Below are positions 8,517 to 17,224 of a DNA stretch of 64,000 bases, piece by piece (positions within the stretch are counted from its first letter, which is position 1; every line of letters begins with the position of its first letter). The DNA is from Bog-366 sp963722555 (GTDB lineage Bacteria; Acidobacteriota; Terriglobia; UBA7540), in contig CAVRNQ010000007.1 in NCBI GenBank assembly GCA_963722555.1, positions 1,178,001 through 1,242,000 of the forward strand, read 5' to 3'. A program made the translations under genes and the position numbers. Under the pieces are notes generated by a model. That model made no database searches, was not told where the DNA came from, and saw only the letters and a program-made list of their open reading frames with translations.

Positions 8517-9317
8517 ATGGCAAACGAATTCGAGGGTCCGATGATTCGTGTGGTGGACCTGGTCACCCACTATGGTGAGCGGCGCATCTTGAACCACGTT
8601 AGTCTGGACATTCCTGCGGGCGAAACGATGGTCATCCTGGGGGGGAGCGGAACGGGAAAGAGCACGCTGCTGCGCCACATCATGCGTTTGGAGCTTCCCA
8701 GTTCCGGCCACATCTTCATCAAGGACCAGGACATCTGCTACTTGCAGGAGGAACGTTTCAACCTGCTGCGGCGCAAGATCGGCATGTTGTTCCAGAGCGC
8801 GGCCCTCTTCAACTCCATGACTATTGAGGAGAACGTGGCTTTGCCGTTGCACGAGCTCACGCAACTGGAAGACTCCACCATTCGCATCATGACGCGCATC
8901 AAGCTGGATTTGGTGGGGCTGAGCGGGTTTGAGAACTATATGCCTTCGCAGTTGAGCGGCGGCATGAAGAAGCGCGCGGGGCTGGCGCGGGCATTGGCCA
9001 TGGACCCGGAAATCCTGCTGTTCGACGAGCCGTCGGCGGGGCTTGACCCCATCACCGCAGCGGGAATCGATTCGCTTATCCTGAAATTGAAGGTCGCGTT
9101 CAAGATGACGATCGTCGTGGTCACCCACGAGCTCGCCAGCGCCTTCGTGATTGCCGACCGCATCACGGTAATGGACCAAGGCCGGGTGATTGCCACCGGA
9201 ACGCCCGAGGAGATCCGCCAGAGCCAGCACCCGCGCGTGCTGCAGTTTATGAACCGGATCCCCGAGGGCGACCAGATGGACGCGCAGACTTACCTGCGCA
9301 CGCTCACGCAGAACTAG
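8517..9317 (+). CDS. mlaF: MlaF-type ABC transporter ATPase
   Basis: ATP-binding subunit of the MCE lipid transporter (266 residues). Walker A is GGSGTGKST, the signature is LSGGMKKR (the MKKR variant is typical of MlaF/Mkl ATPases), Walker B is ILLFDEPSAGLD and the switch histidine is in VVVTHE. It starts two bases after mlaE. In E. coli the STAS protein MlaB binds and stabilises MlaF; the STAS gene two positions upstream could play that part here. Confidence 0.95.
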   Translation: MANEFEGPMIRVVDLVTHYGERRILNHVSLDIPAGETMVILGGSGTGKSTLLRHIMRLELPSSGHIFIKDQDICYLQEERFNLLRRKIGMLFQSAALFNSMTIEENVALPLHELTQLEDSTIRIMTRIKLDLVGLSGFENYMPSQLSGGMKKRAGLARALAMDPEILLFDEPSAGLDPITAAGIDSLILKLKVAFKMTIVVVTHELASAFVIADRITVMDQGRVIATGTPEEIRQSQHPRVLQFMNRIPEGDQMDAQTYLRTLTQN

Positions 9318-9422
9318 GGGCGCGGGGAGAACTTCCCGGCAGAGCCGTGTTTCCTGACGGGTGTGGGCTTGGATTTACCTGCGCGGGGCGCCTTCCAATT
9401 CATCCATCGCGAGGTAGGAATT

Positions 9423-10406
9423 ATGGCGCGTGGCAACGAGGAGATTAAGGTTGGAGTCGTGGTGGTGGTGGGGGCGGCCCTGCTTCTCGCGGCGCTGGTC
9501 TTCGTGGGTGGCGTGAACTTGTTTCGTCAGAAGAAGGCCGAGTACACCACCCACTTCAAATTCGCGGGCGGCCTTGAACCCGGCAGCTACGTCCGCTTTG
9601 GCGGCCTCAAGGTGGGAACGATTCAGGCGGCCCGGATCGACCCACAGGATTTGACCCGCATCCGTGTCACCCTTGAGGTAAAGGCTGACACACCCATCCG
9701 GATCAATTCCAAGGCCCGCATCTCATCGCTGGGGTTCTTGGGCGAAAACTACCTGGAAGTATCCCCAGGCACGCGCGAGGCAGCGCTGCTTCCCGCGGGC
9801 AGCGACATCCCTTCGGTCGAAATCATCCAGTTGCCCGACGTATTTAGCAACGTAAACAATATTACTGTAAATGCCAATGAACTCGTCAATGACCTGGACG
9901 ACCGCATCCTCGTCCTTTCTGACAACATTAACCAGTTGATCAAAAACGTGAACGAAGTTGTTGGCCAGGAGAACCGTGAGCATTTCAACTCCCTGCTGGC
10001 CAACGCCGACGGGATGCTGAAGGACGGACGGCCGCATGTTAACAAGACGCTCTCCAATCTCGAAACCGCCAGCGGCAAGCTCACGCCCACGATCGACAAC
10101 CTGAACGCCACCGTGGGCAAGACGAACAAACTGGCTGAACATCTGGACGCCGTGGTGGTCGAAAACCGCCAGGAGCTTCACAACACGCTCCTGCGCCTCG
10201 AGACCTCCCTTGCCGATGCGCAAAGGCTTATTACTAACCTGGACGATACACTGGATGGGAACCGCGGTAACCTGGAGGAAACCCTGGAAAACCTCCGCGT
10301 CACCAGCCAGAATCTCAAAGAACTATCCGACACCCTCAAACAACGGCCCTACAGCTTGATTCGCATCAAGACGGAAAAGGACCGCCTTCCTCCGGCGGGA
10401 AAGTAG
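9423..10406 (+). CDS. mlaD: MlaD-type MCE domain substrate-binding protein
   Basis: Periplasmic lipid-binding subunit anchored in the inner membrane. The ATG at 9423 follows GAGGTAGGAATT; a longer frame from 9363 adds 20 unrelated residues. One membrane helix at about 10-30 precedes an MCE domain (about 38-115, with GSYVRFGGLKVGTI and ISSLGFLGENYLEV). From about 150 on the protein is a long amphipathic helical tail with repeated NL/N-rich heptads (LSNLETASGKL, IDNLNATVGKTN), longer than in E. coli MlaD and more like a Mce/Ttg2C protein that spans the periplasm. It lies 105 bases after mlaF. Confidence 0.92.
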   Translation: MARGNEEIKVGVVVVVGAALLLAALVFVGGVNLFRQKKAEYTTHFKFAGGLEPGSYVRFGGLKVGTIQAARIDPQDLTRIRVTLEVKADTPIRINSKARISSLGFLGENYLEVSPGTREAALLPAGSDIPSVEIIQLPDVFSNVNNITVNANELVNDLDDRILVLSDNINQLIKNVNEVVGQENREHFNSLLANADGMLKDGRPHVNKTLSNLETASGKLTPTIDNLNATVGKTNKLAEHLDAVVVENRQELHNTLLRLETSLADAQRLITNLDDTLDGNRGNLEETLENLRVTSQNLKELSDTLKQRPYSLIRIKTEKDRLPPAGK

Positions 10407-10552
10407 ATCGGGCAGGGGCGAACCCTTGTGGCCCTCCCGCCTTTGCCGTGTTGACTCTCGACTACTGCAATCGAAGTTTTCCTTGCGGGACCTGCTACCC
10501 CAACCGATAATCAAATGCCGGACTCGAACATCGGCCATTTACGGGGGACCCG

Positions 10553-11929
<1,377 letters not shown>

Positions 11930-12378
11930 GCAGTAGGCAGAAAGCAGTAAACAGCGGGCGCCGGTGTCCTTGCCGGCGCAGCGGCGAGGTTGCATCGCCA
12001 AATGGCGGCATGGCGCCGTCAAATTGACCCAGGACCGGGTTCGGATGTCCGGATCGATGTTCCGACATACCTAGGACGCCACGGCTGAATTTCCCGCTTG
12101 TTTTAGAAAATGGCCCGAAAGTGAAATAGCAGCGGCAAGATAAGCCCCTTATTCCACTTTGCCTGAATAAGCCGCTTGGGAGCGGGCTCTTATTATGCGT
12201 TCTGGCCAATATGTAAAACAACCGCAGGGCTACTCCACCTTTGTTCCCGCTGACTTGCCCCCTGATCCACCACAGTCAACAAAGAACCGAAGGGTTGATA
12301 TTCCCTCGATTTGACTCGTAGCCATCAGGTCCGCCCTGGTTCGGAGACTGCCGGAAGAAGTGTCTCTAGATGTCGGCC
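11930..12378. other. Intergenic region between the NtrC-type gene and the toxin gene
   Basis: 449 bases without a supported gene. A hairpin CGCCGG-TGTCCTTG-CCGGCG lies about 30 bases after the regulator stop and might help end transcription, but no T-run follows. Frames here are short and show no family pattern. The stretch TAAGCCCCTTATTC near 12140 is slightly AT-rich. Nothing else is evident. Confidence 0.5.
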
Positions 12379-12804
12379 CTACGCACTGGCCCAGGGGTTG
12401 ATGACGGGAACGGAAAGATCTTCAAAGTGCGATGTATTGCGGGTGGCGAGCGTAGCCTGACAGGCAAGCACGATGCCTGCGATCATCATGTCTCTTAGAT
12501 CGCCGGGACGTCCTTTCTTGTAACGGGCCGCCATAAGGTCGCCGGCTTGTTGAGCAGCCGCTGCATCGAAGGGAGCAATCCGCCGATCGATCTTGTCGGC
12601 TAGGACGGTTTCGAAGGCCTGCATCAATACCGCGCGCCGCTTCCCCGCCGGCATCGTCTGCAATCCAAACCGGATTTCAAGGATTGTTACGGAGGTAGTC
12701 CAGATGGACGTCCGAGGTTGGCTGTCCAGCCAATCGATCACCTGCTTGTCCGGTACTCGGCGCATGAGCGCCGAAAACACATTGGTGTCGAGGATGATCA
12801 TCAA
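12379..12804 (-). CDS. PIN-domain toxin (FitB/VapC-like)
   Basis: A 141-residue PIN-domain ribonuclease, the toxin of a type II toxin-antitoxin pair. Acidic metal-binding residues are in place: LDTNVFSAL near the N terminus, TILEIRFGL in the middle, and GRPGDLRDMMIAG near residue 100. The family pattern (plant-inventory-like ILATRNTSHF close to the C terminus) fits the FitB/VapC group that cuts RNA when not bound by antitoxin. Its start overlaps the antitoxin stop by four bases, so both are translated together. An ATG three bases in (12801) would serve equally well. Confidence 0.9.
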   Translation of the reverse strand: MMIILDTNVFSALMRRVPDKQVIDWLDSQPRTSIWTTSVTILEIRFGLQTMPAGKRRAVLMQAFETVLADKIDRRIAPFDAAAAQQAGDLMAARYKKGRPGDLRDMMIAGIVLACQATLATRNTSHFEDLSVPVINPWASA

Positions 12805-13046
12805 TGGAAGGAGGCGGGCGTGATCCCATGTCCGCGAAGTTCAGGAATATCCGCGTCCAGACCGGCCTTCCTAAACAAGGATGCGATTTCGGTTCCCAGA
12901 CCGCGGACCGGGGTTTCTTCTTCCTTGACGGCGTCGCGCAGAATATCTCGCACTTCTTCTTCCATGCTCCGGCCATGCCGCTTGGCGCGGCGCTGCAGCC
13001 GTAGCTTGATCCCTGCCTCAACATTGCGAACCACAAATTGGGCCAC
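12801..13046 (-). CDS. FitA-like ribbon-helix-helix antitoxin
   Basis: An 81-residue antitoxin. The N-terminal half (QFVVRNVEAGIKLRLQRRA, then SMEEEVRDILRDAV) is the ribbon-helix-helix pattern of FitA-type antitoxins; the C-terminal half should wrap the PIN toxin. The start is a GTG at 13046 with a perfect AGGAGG seven to eight bases upstream. A 16-base perfect palindrome lies directly in front (13060-13075), the expected place for autoregulation by the FitAB complex. Gene order antitoxin-toxin is standard. Confidence 0.88.
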   Translation of the reverse strand: MAQFVVRNVEAGIKLRLQRRAKRHGRSMEEEVRDILRDAVKEEETPVRGLGTEIASLFRKAGLDADIPELRGHGITPASFH

Positions 13047-13059
13047 TGAACCTTCCTCC

Positions 13060-13075
13060 TGATATCACGATATCA
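13060..13075. promoter_or_regulatory. Palindromic operator candidate for the fitAB-like operon
   Basis: TGATATCACGATATCA is a perfect inverted repeat with a two-base centre, 14 bases upstream of the antitoxin GTG and just next to its AGGAGG. Ribbon-helix-helix antitoxins of the FitA type are known to bind palindromes in their own promoters, in Neisseria with TGATAGCA-like half-sites. The match in position and in half-site style supports an operator, but binding is an inference. Confidence 0.55.
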
Positions 13076-13156
13076 AGAAATCGCCCGAACTTCAACAGCA
13101 AGCAGACCTGGCCTGTAAGCCCACGCCGTCGGAGCAGGGAAGACGAGAAATCCGGG

Positions 13157-14119
13157 CTAGGGCCTCTCCCAGGGGCGGCAGATGCGCTCGATGGTATCGA
13201 TCATGTTCTCGACCTGTTCGGGGTCGGGGGGGCGCCCGGCGTGGACGGCGGCGTTGCGGATTCGCCAGGCCTTATCGAGCTGGGCCTTGTCTTCGACCGA
13301 GATGTAACCGTCTTCGGCGAGGCGGTCAAAGAGGATTTCGATCGCGCCGCGCACATTCAGGTTCATGCCGCTGCAGAGTTCGCGTGCCGCCACGCGGAGC
13401 AGCCGCTCATATTCCTCCCCGGCGATCTTGCCAGCCAGTTTGGGTTCTTCTTCCACGAGGATGCGCGCCAGTTCCAGCGGGCCGTAGTTGCGCAGGAACG
13501 GCCGCAGCACCTGCGCCACGCGGCGCCGCTGGATCCAGACGTCGGCGTCGAACCCGCCGTGACTGTTCGCGCCTTCACTTTGGCGAGTTTCGTCGGCCAC
13601 CAGTTCGTGGTACGTCCACAGCGCCGTCTCCGTCTCGGCCACGGAATCCAGGCGGAAGTGCTCTTTCCAGGCACGCAGTTCGTCGCAGTAGGCCACGTAG
13701 AGTTCGATCGTGCGCGGGCGGTGAACCTGCAGCAGGTTCATGATGGGCGTCGAGAAGATGCCGAAGCGGTCGGGATGCACGAAGCGCAGCACGAGTGAAA
13801 CAATCCCAATGCTGTGCAGCACTTCAAGCCCCCTCCTCACCAGGTCGCGCGGGTCGGTGGGGGCGGGGCCTAGCACCAAGCGCGCCTTCTTCAGAACCTG
13901 GTCGAGCTCCTTTTCATTGGGCTTGGTCCAGTAGCGCCCGAAGGGCGTGGCGGTGGGATCGAAAATGTTCAGAACGTCCTTCGCTGCCAGCCATCGGTTG
14001 CCTGTGCAGAGCGGCTCGAACTTCTTCTCGAGGGTGCGCAAGGCGTAGGTGCGCCCGAACTTCTGTTTGCAGATCTCGGGAAAACGGTCCAGGTAATGTC
14101 TGAGGTCAAGTCCCGGCAT
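13157..14119 (-). CDS. Unknown protein with a HEPN-like C-terminal motif
   Basis: A 320-residue protein starting MPGLDLRHYLDRFPEICK at the ATG at 14119, which follows AGGAGAGG; a longer frame from 14218 lacks such a site. I do not recognise the N-terminal 200 residues, which are helical and basic in part. The C-terminal 100 residues end with AWRIRNAAVHAGRPPDPEQV, where R288-x4-H293 matches the R-x4-6-H motif of HEPN nucleases and of DUF4145-like proteins. It sits 110 bases downstream (on the same strand, upstream of) the toxin-antitoxin operon. It could be a defence or stress RNase, or simply a HEPN-fold binding protein without activity. Confidence 0.55.
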   Translation of the reverse strand: MPGLDLRHYLDRFPEICKQKFGRTYALRTLEKKFEPLCTGNRWLAAKDVLNIFDPTATPFGRYWTKPNEKELDQVLKKARLVLGPAPTDPRDLVRRGLEVLHSIGIVSLVLRFVHPDRFGIFSTPIMNLLQVHRPRTIELYVAYCDELRAWKEHFRLDSVAETETALWTYHELVADETRQSEGANSHGGFDADVWIQRRRVAQVLRPFLRNYGPLELARILVEEEPKLAGKIAGEEYERLLRVAARELCSGMNLNVRGAIEILFDRLAEDGYISVEDKAQLDKAWRIRNAAVHAGRPPDPEQVENMIDTIERICRPWERP

Positions 14120-14602
14120 GACAGCCTCTCCTAGTCGCGTTACAGCGAACGCGTGGCGGGCGCCAAGGGCTGGGGCCAACGCGCCCGATATTCTCCTGCA
14201 CCACCAAGTAAATGACAATCACGTCAAAAAGGCAACCCCCGGCGCCCAACGCTGATCGGAAACGCCTCCCAAGTCGCGCGAGGGGTGCAAAGACTGCTTC
14301 CTGTTTGAGAACCTGGTCGAGGTTGCGCGGGGTTAGATGGGTTCCCCGAGGTGGCCGTAAATCCCGTTCCCCTCTTAACATCGCGCTCCCACTCCCCTGG
14401 CCGAAATCAGCCACCGAACGGCTGATTTTGGGCAGGGGTCAGCCCTGCATTTTTCTGTCTCAAGATGAATGACCTCCCCTAAGTCAATGTCCTGTAAGCA
14501 GATGGACAGCCTTAAGGATTTCTCAGTTTGGCAAGGGTCGTGCCCTATAGAAGGCGGAAATCAGTAGGAAGCTCGACCAAGTACGTTCGAGCGAGGTGGG
14601 CC
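14120..14602. other. Intergenic region between divergent genes, with two hairpins
   Basis: 483 bases between the HEPN-like gene (minus) and the FecR-type gene (plus). Two stem-loops are visible: AAATCAGCC/GGCTGATTT at 14404-14428, and GCAGGG/CCCTGC at 14432-14448 followed by ATTTTTCT. The second has the form of an intrinsic terminator on the plus strand, though no gene ends there, so it may be an attenuator in the FecR-type leader or a relic of a lost gene. No convincing reading frame is present. Confidence 0.4.
14432..14455 (+). terminator. Terminator-like hairpin with T-run
   Basis: GCAGGG-GTCAG-CCCTGC is followed directly by ATTTTTCT. This is a canonical shape for rho-independent termination, about 150 bases before the FecR-type gene. 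Without an upstream plus-strand gene its purpose is unclear. Confidence 0.35.
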
Positions 14603-16867
14603 ATGAAAAACCGAATCTGTTTGATCACGCTCGCAATTCTCACTCTGGGGCTGCTCGCACCGGCCAGCGTTCTGGCCGAGGACGAACCCCAGCCCGGCGT
14701 GGGGCGCATCAGTGTGATTCACGGGGACGTTTCCACGATGCGCGGTGATTCCAGCGAGTGGGTGGCGACCACCGTCAACGCTCCCGTGGTGGCCGGTGAT
14801 AAGGTTGCGACGGGAGCCCAGTCGCGCGCCGAGGTTCAGTTGGATTTTGCCAATGTGCTGCGCCTCGACCAGCGCGCGGAAGCCAAGATCGCGGATCTGG
14901 GCCGCACCAAGATCCAAATTCAGGTGTCCGCGGGGCTCGTCGATTTCTGCGTTTTCAAGGGTACGGAAGCGGACGTGGAGATTGATACGCCTAATATGGC
15001 AGTCCGTCCCTTGGCGGAAGGTGTTTATCGCATTCAGGTGGATTCCGCCAGCCAGACGCAACTGATCGTGCGCCAGGGGGAAGCGGAAGTTTCCACCCCA
15101 CAGGGCAGCACCAAGGTTGAGAAAGACCAGATCATTCACGTCCAGGGGGCTGGCAATCAGGAATTTCGCATCGAAACGGCGGAAGCCAAGGATGAGTGGG
15201 ACAAGTGGAACAACGAGCGCGACCAGCAGATGGAGGAAGCGCAGGCCTGGCAGCACACCGACCGCTATTACACGGGGGCCAGCGACCTGGATGCTCATGG
15301 TAGCTGGACGAACGTGCCGGGCTACGATTGGTGCTGGACGCCTGCCGTGGATGCCGGCTGGGTTCCTTACCGCGACGGCCGCTGGACGTGGGAGCCCTAC
15401 TGGGGATGGACCTGGGTATCGTATGAGCCCTGGGGTTGGGCGCCGTATCATTACGGCCGGTGGTTCTCTTATGGAGACAGGTGGTGCTGGTGGCCGGGCA
15501 ACGGATCCTATGGTCGGCGGCCCATCTGGGCCCCTGCTTACGTCTCGTTCTTCGGTTTTGGTGGCAGGGGCTGGGGAGCTGGCGTCGGCTTCGGCGTCGG
15601 TTTCGGTTTTGGCTCGATTGGCTGGTTGCCTCTCGGTCCACGTGATGGCTTCAGTCCCTGGTGGGGACGGGGGCGTGGCTTCAACACGGTGAACATTAAC
15701 AACGTGACGAATATCACTGGTCACGGGGGGGCATTCGGCTATCCGCGGGGCCGCCTCTCCATGGGGTCGAACCTGCAGAATGTCATGAGCAATGGGCGCG
15801 TACGGGGAGCGCTCACCACCGTTTCCACACAGGACTTTGTGAACGGCCGCATGGCTCGTAACTCACAGCCGGTGAACGAAAGCATGTTGCGCGGGGCAGG
15901 TGTGGTGAGGGGTACGCTGCCCGTAGTTCCCACCCGGGCCAGCCTGCAGCCGGGCACCAAAGCTGTGAATGGCGCGGCCTTGCCGCGGGCCACGGGCGGT
16001 AGTGAGCATTTCTTCAGCCGGAACACTGGACCTACGACCCACATGCCGAGCTTCTCATCGGAAGCTGGCCAGATTCGCGAAATGGTGCAGCACGGCCCCA
16101 CGGCCGGCGCGGGCCAGGGCGTCCAGCCTGGACCGAACAGCCTGCGGACGGGAGGCCAGATGGCGGCCGCCCCGCGCGCGGGCGCCAGTTTGGAGAACCC
16201 TGCGACTCGCTCGAATCCTACGATGGCCGAGCGACCGGCCCCGGCCAGCGCGACCACGCGGCAGACAACTCTGCCGCGGCAAGGGAACCAGAGTGGCTGG
16301 CAGCGCTTCGCTTCGCAACCCGCCCCCAGCGGCGGGCGGACAGGAGCTGTACAGACCACGCCGCGCGAAACGGCGGCATCTCGAAACGTTGAACAGCGGG
16401 CCGCCGCTCCCCAGAGCCAGCAAGGCGGCTGGCAGCATTTCACTCCGCACGCACGGGCTCCTCTGGAAACCGGCAGGGCGACCAGCCAATATGCGCCCCG
16501 CCCGGCGGGCGCCGGCACATGGAACGCCCCTGCGCCCCGCACGGGAGGTTCGAACTACGGCGGGTCGCGGCCGCCCCTGGAACTGAACCGGCCCATCCTG
16601 CGGCAGCGCCCAGGCGAGGGCGGCTACTACGGTGGCGGTGGCCGCACTTACTCCGCGCCCCGGGGTGGTGGCGGTGGCAGTTACTCCGCCCCCCGAGGTG
16701 GTGGCGGTGGCAGTTACTCCGCCCCCCGAGGTGGTGGCGGTGGCGGCGGTGGCCACACTTACTCCGCGCCTTCGGGTGGTGGCGGCGGCCACACTTACTC
16801 TGCGCCTTCGGGGGGCGGTGGTGGAGGCCACAGCTCGCCCTCCTCAGGTTCGCACGGAAAACACTAG
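14603..16867 (+). CDS. Secreted FecR-domain protein with tryptophan-rich and glycine-rich regions
   Basis: A 754-residue exported protein. The ATG at 14603 gives a clean signal peptide (cleavage after ASVLA, residue 25). Residues about 35-150 form a FecR-type domain (GRISVIHGDVSTMRG, VVAGDKVATGAQSRAEVQL). Residues about 230-345 are very rich in W, Y and G (WTWEPYWGWTWVSYEPWGWA), the pattern of the DUF6600 family. Residues 350-670 are low-complexity P/A/T/S/R, and from 675 onward five YSAPRGGGGG-like repeats end the protein. It is probably displayed or retained in the periplasm or at the cell surface. Its role is unknown; FecR-like domains sense or bind, but no sigma factor or TonB receptor gene is near. 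Confidence 0.8.
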   Translation: MKNRICLITLAILTLGLLAPASVLAEDEPQPGVGRISVIHGDVSTMRGDSSEWVATTVNAPVVAGDKVATGAQSRAEVQLDFANVLRLDQRAEAKIADLGRTKIQIQVSAGLVDFCVFKGTEADVEIDTPNMAVRPLAEGVYRIQVDSASQTQLIVRQGEAEVSTPQGSTKVEKDQIIHVQGAGNQEFRIETAEAKDEWDKWNNERDQQMEEAQAWQHTDRYYTGASDLDAHGSWTNVPGYDWCWTPAVDAGWVPYRDGRWTWEPYWGWTWVSYEPWGWAPYHYGRWFSYGDRWCWWPGNGSYGRRPIWAPAYVSFFGFGGRGWGAGVGFGVGFGFGSIGWLPLGPRDGFSPWWGRGRGFNTVNINNVTNITGHGGAFGYPRGRLSMGSNLQNVMSNGRVRGALTTVSTQDFVNGRMARNSQPVNESMLRGAGVVRGTLPVVPTRASLQPGTKAVNGAALPRATGGSEHFFSRNTGPTTHMPSFSSEAGQIREMVQHGPTAGAGQGVQPGPNSLRTGGQMAAAPRAGASLENPATRSNPTMAERPAPASATTRQTTLPRQGNQSGWQRFASQPAPSGGRTGAVQTTPRETAASRNVEQRAAAPQSQQGGWQHFTPHARAPLETGRATSQYAPRPAGAGTWNAPAPRTGGSNYGGSRPPLELNRPILRQRPGEGGYYGGGGRTYSAPRGGGGGSYSAPRGGGGGSYSAPRGGGGGGGGHTYSAPSGGGGGHTYSAPSGGGGGGHSSPSSGSHGKH
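16640..16850 (+). repeat. In-frame tandem repeat coding for YSAPxGGGGG units
   Basis: Inside the 3' end of the FecR-type gene, the core TTACTCCG occurs at 16648, 16681, 16714, 16759 and 16795, that is with spacings of 33, 33, 45 and 36 bases. All are multiples of three, so unit gain or loss keeps the frame. Two adjacent 33-base units are almost identical, which points to recent duplication. Length differences between strains are likely here, and short-read assembly may have collapsed units. Confidence 0.85.
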
Positions 16868-17012
16868 AGCCCACCAGCAAGCAACAGGGGCAGTCGGCCG
16901 GCACCTCAACTCAACCTGCCACTGCCCCTGACCTCCTTCGGCTTCTCGGTCAGGCCAGCTTTGGGTGAAGAGCGCTGAGTCCTCCCGCCTGCGAAGCCCA
17001 TTAACTCTGGGG

Positions 17013-17181
17013 GTGCGGGTGTCATCTGCGAGACGCGGGCGCTCCCAGGTGCAGTCATTCCCGCGAAAGCGGGAATCTACTCCGCAAGCCATTGGAAACG
17101 CGCCGACGACGGACTGGATTCCCGCTTTCGCGGGAATGACCAGTGTCTCGAAAGGGATCCCATTCCAAATGACACCAGCAT
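17013..17181. repeat. 169-base element with terminal inverted repeats, copy 1
   Basis: Left end GTGCGGGTGTCATCTG, right end CAAATGACACCAGCAT; the ends are imperfect inverted repeats of each other (consensus GTRCTGGTGTCATTTG). Inside are two copies of the palindrome ATTCCCGCGAAAGCGGGAAT. Near-identical copies lie at 39638-39806 and, inverted, at 46885-47053. TAACTCTGGG on the left and TAACTCTAGG on the right flank this copy as a probable target duplication. It is non-coding and fits a MITE-like element. It occupies most of the 357-base spacer before glgB. Confidence 0.85.
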
Positions 17182-17224
17182 TAACTCTAGGCACACACCG
17201 GCTTTCCTCATGTAAAATGGGTAG

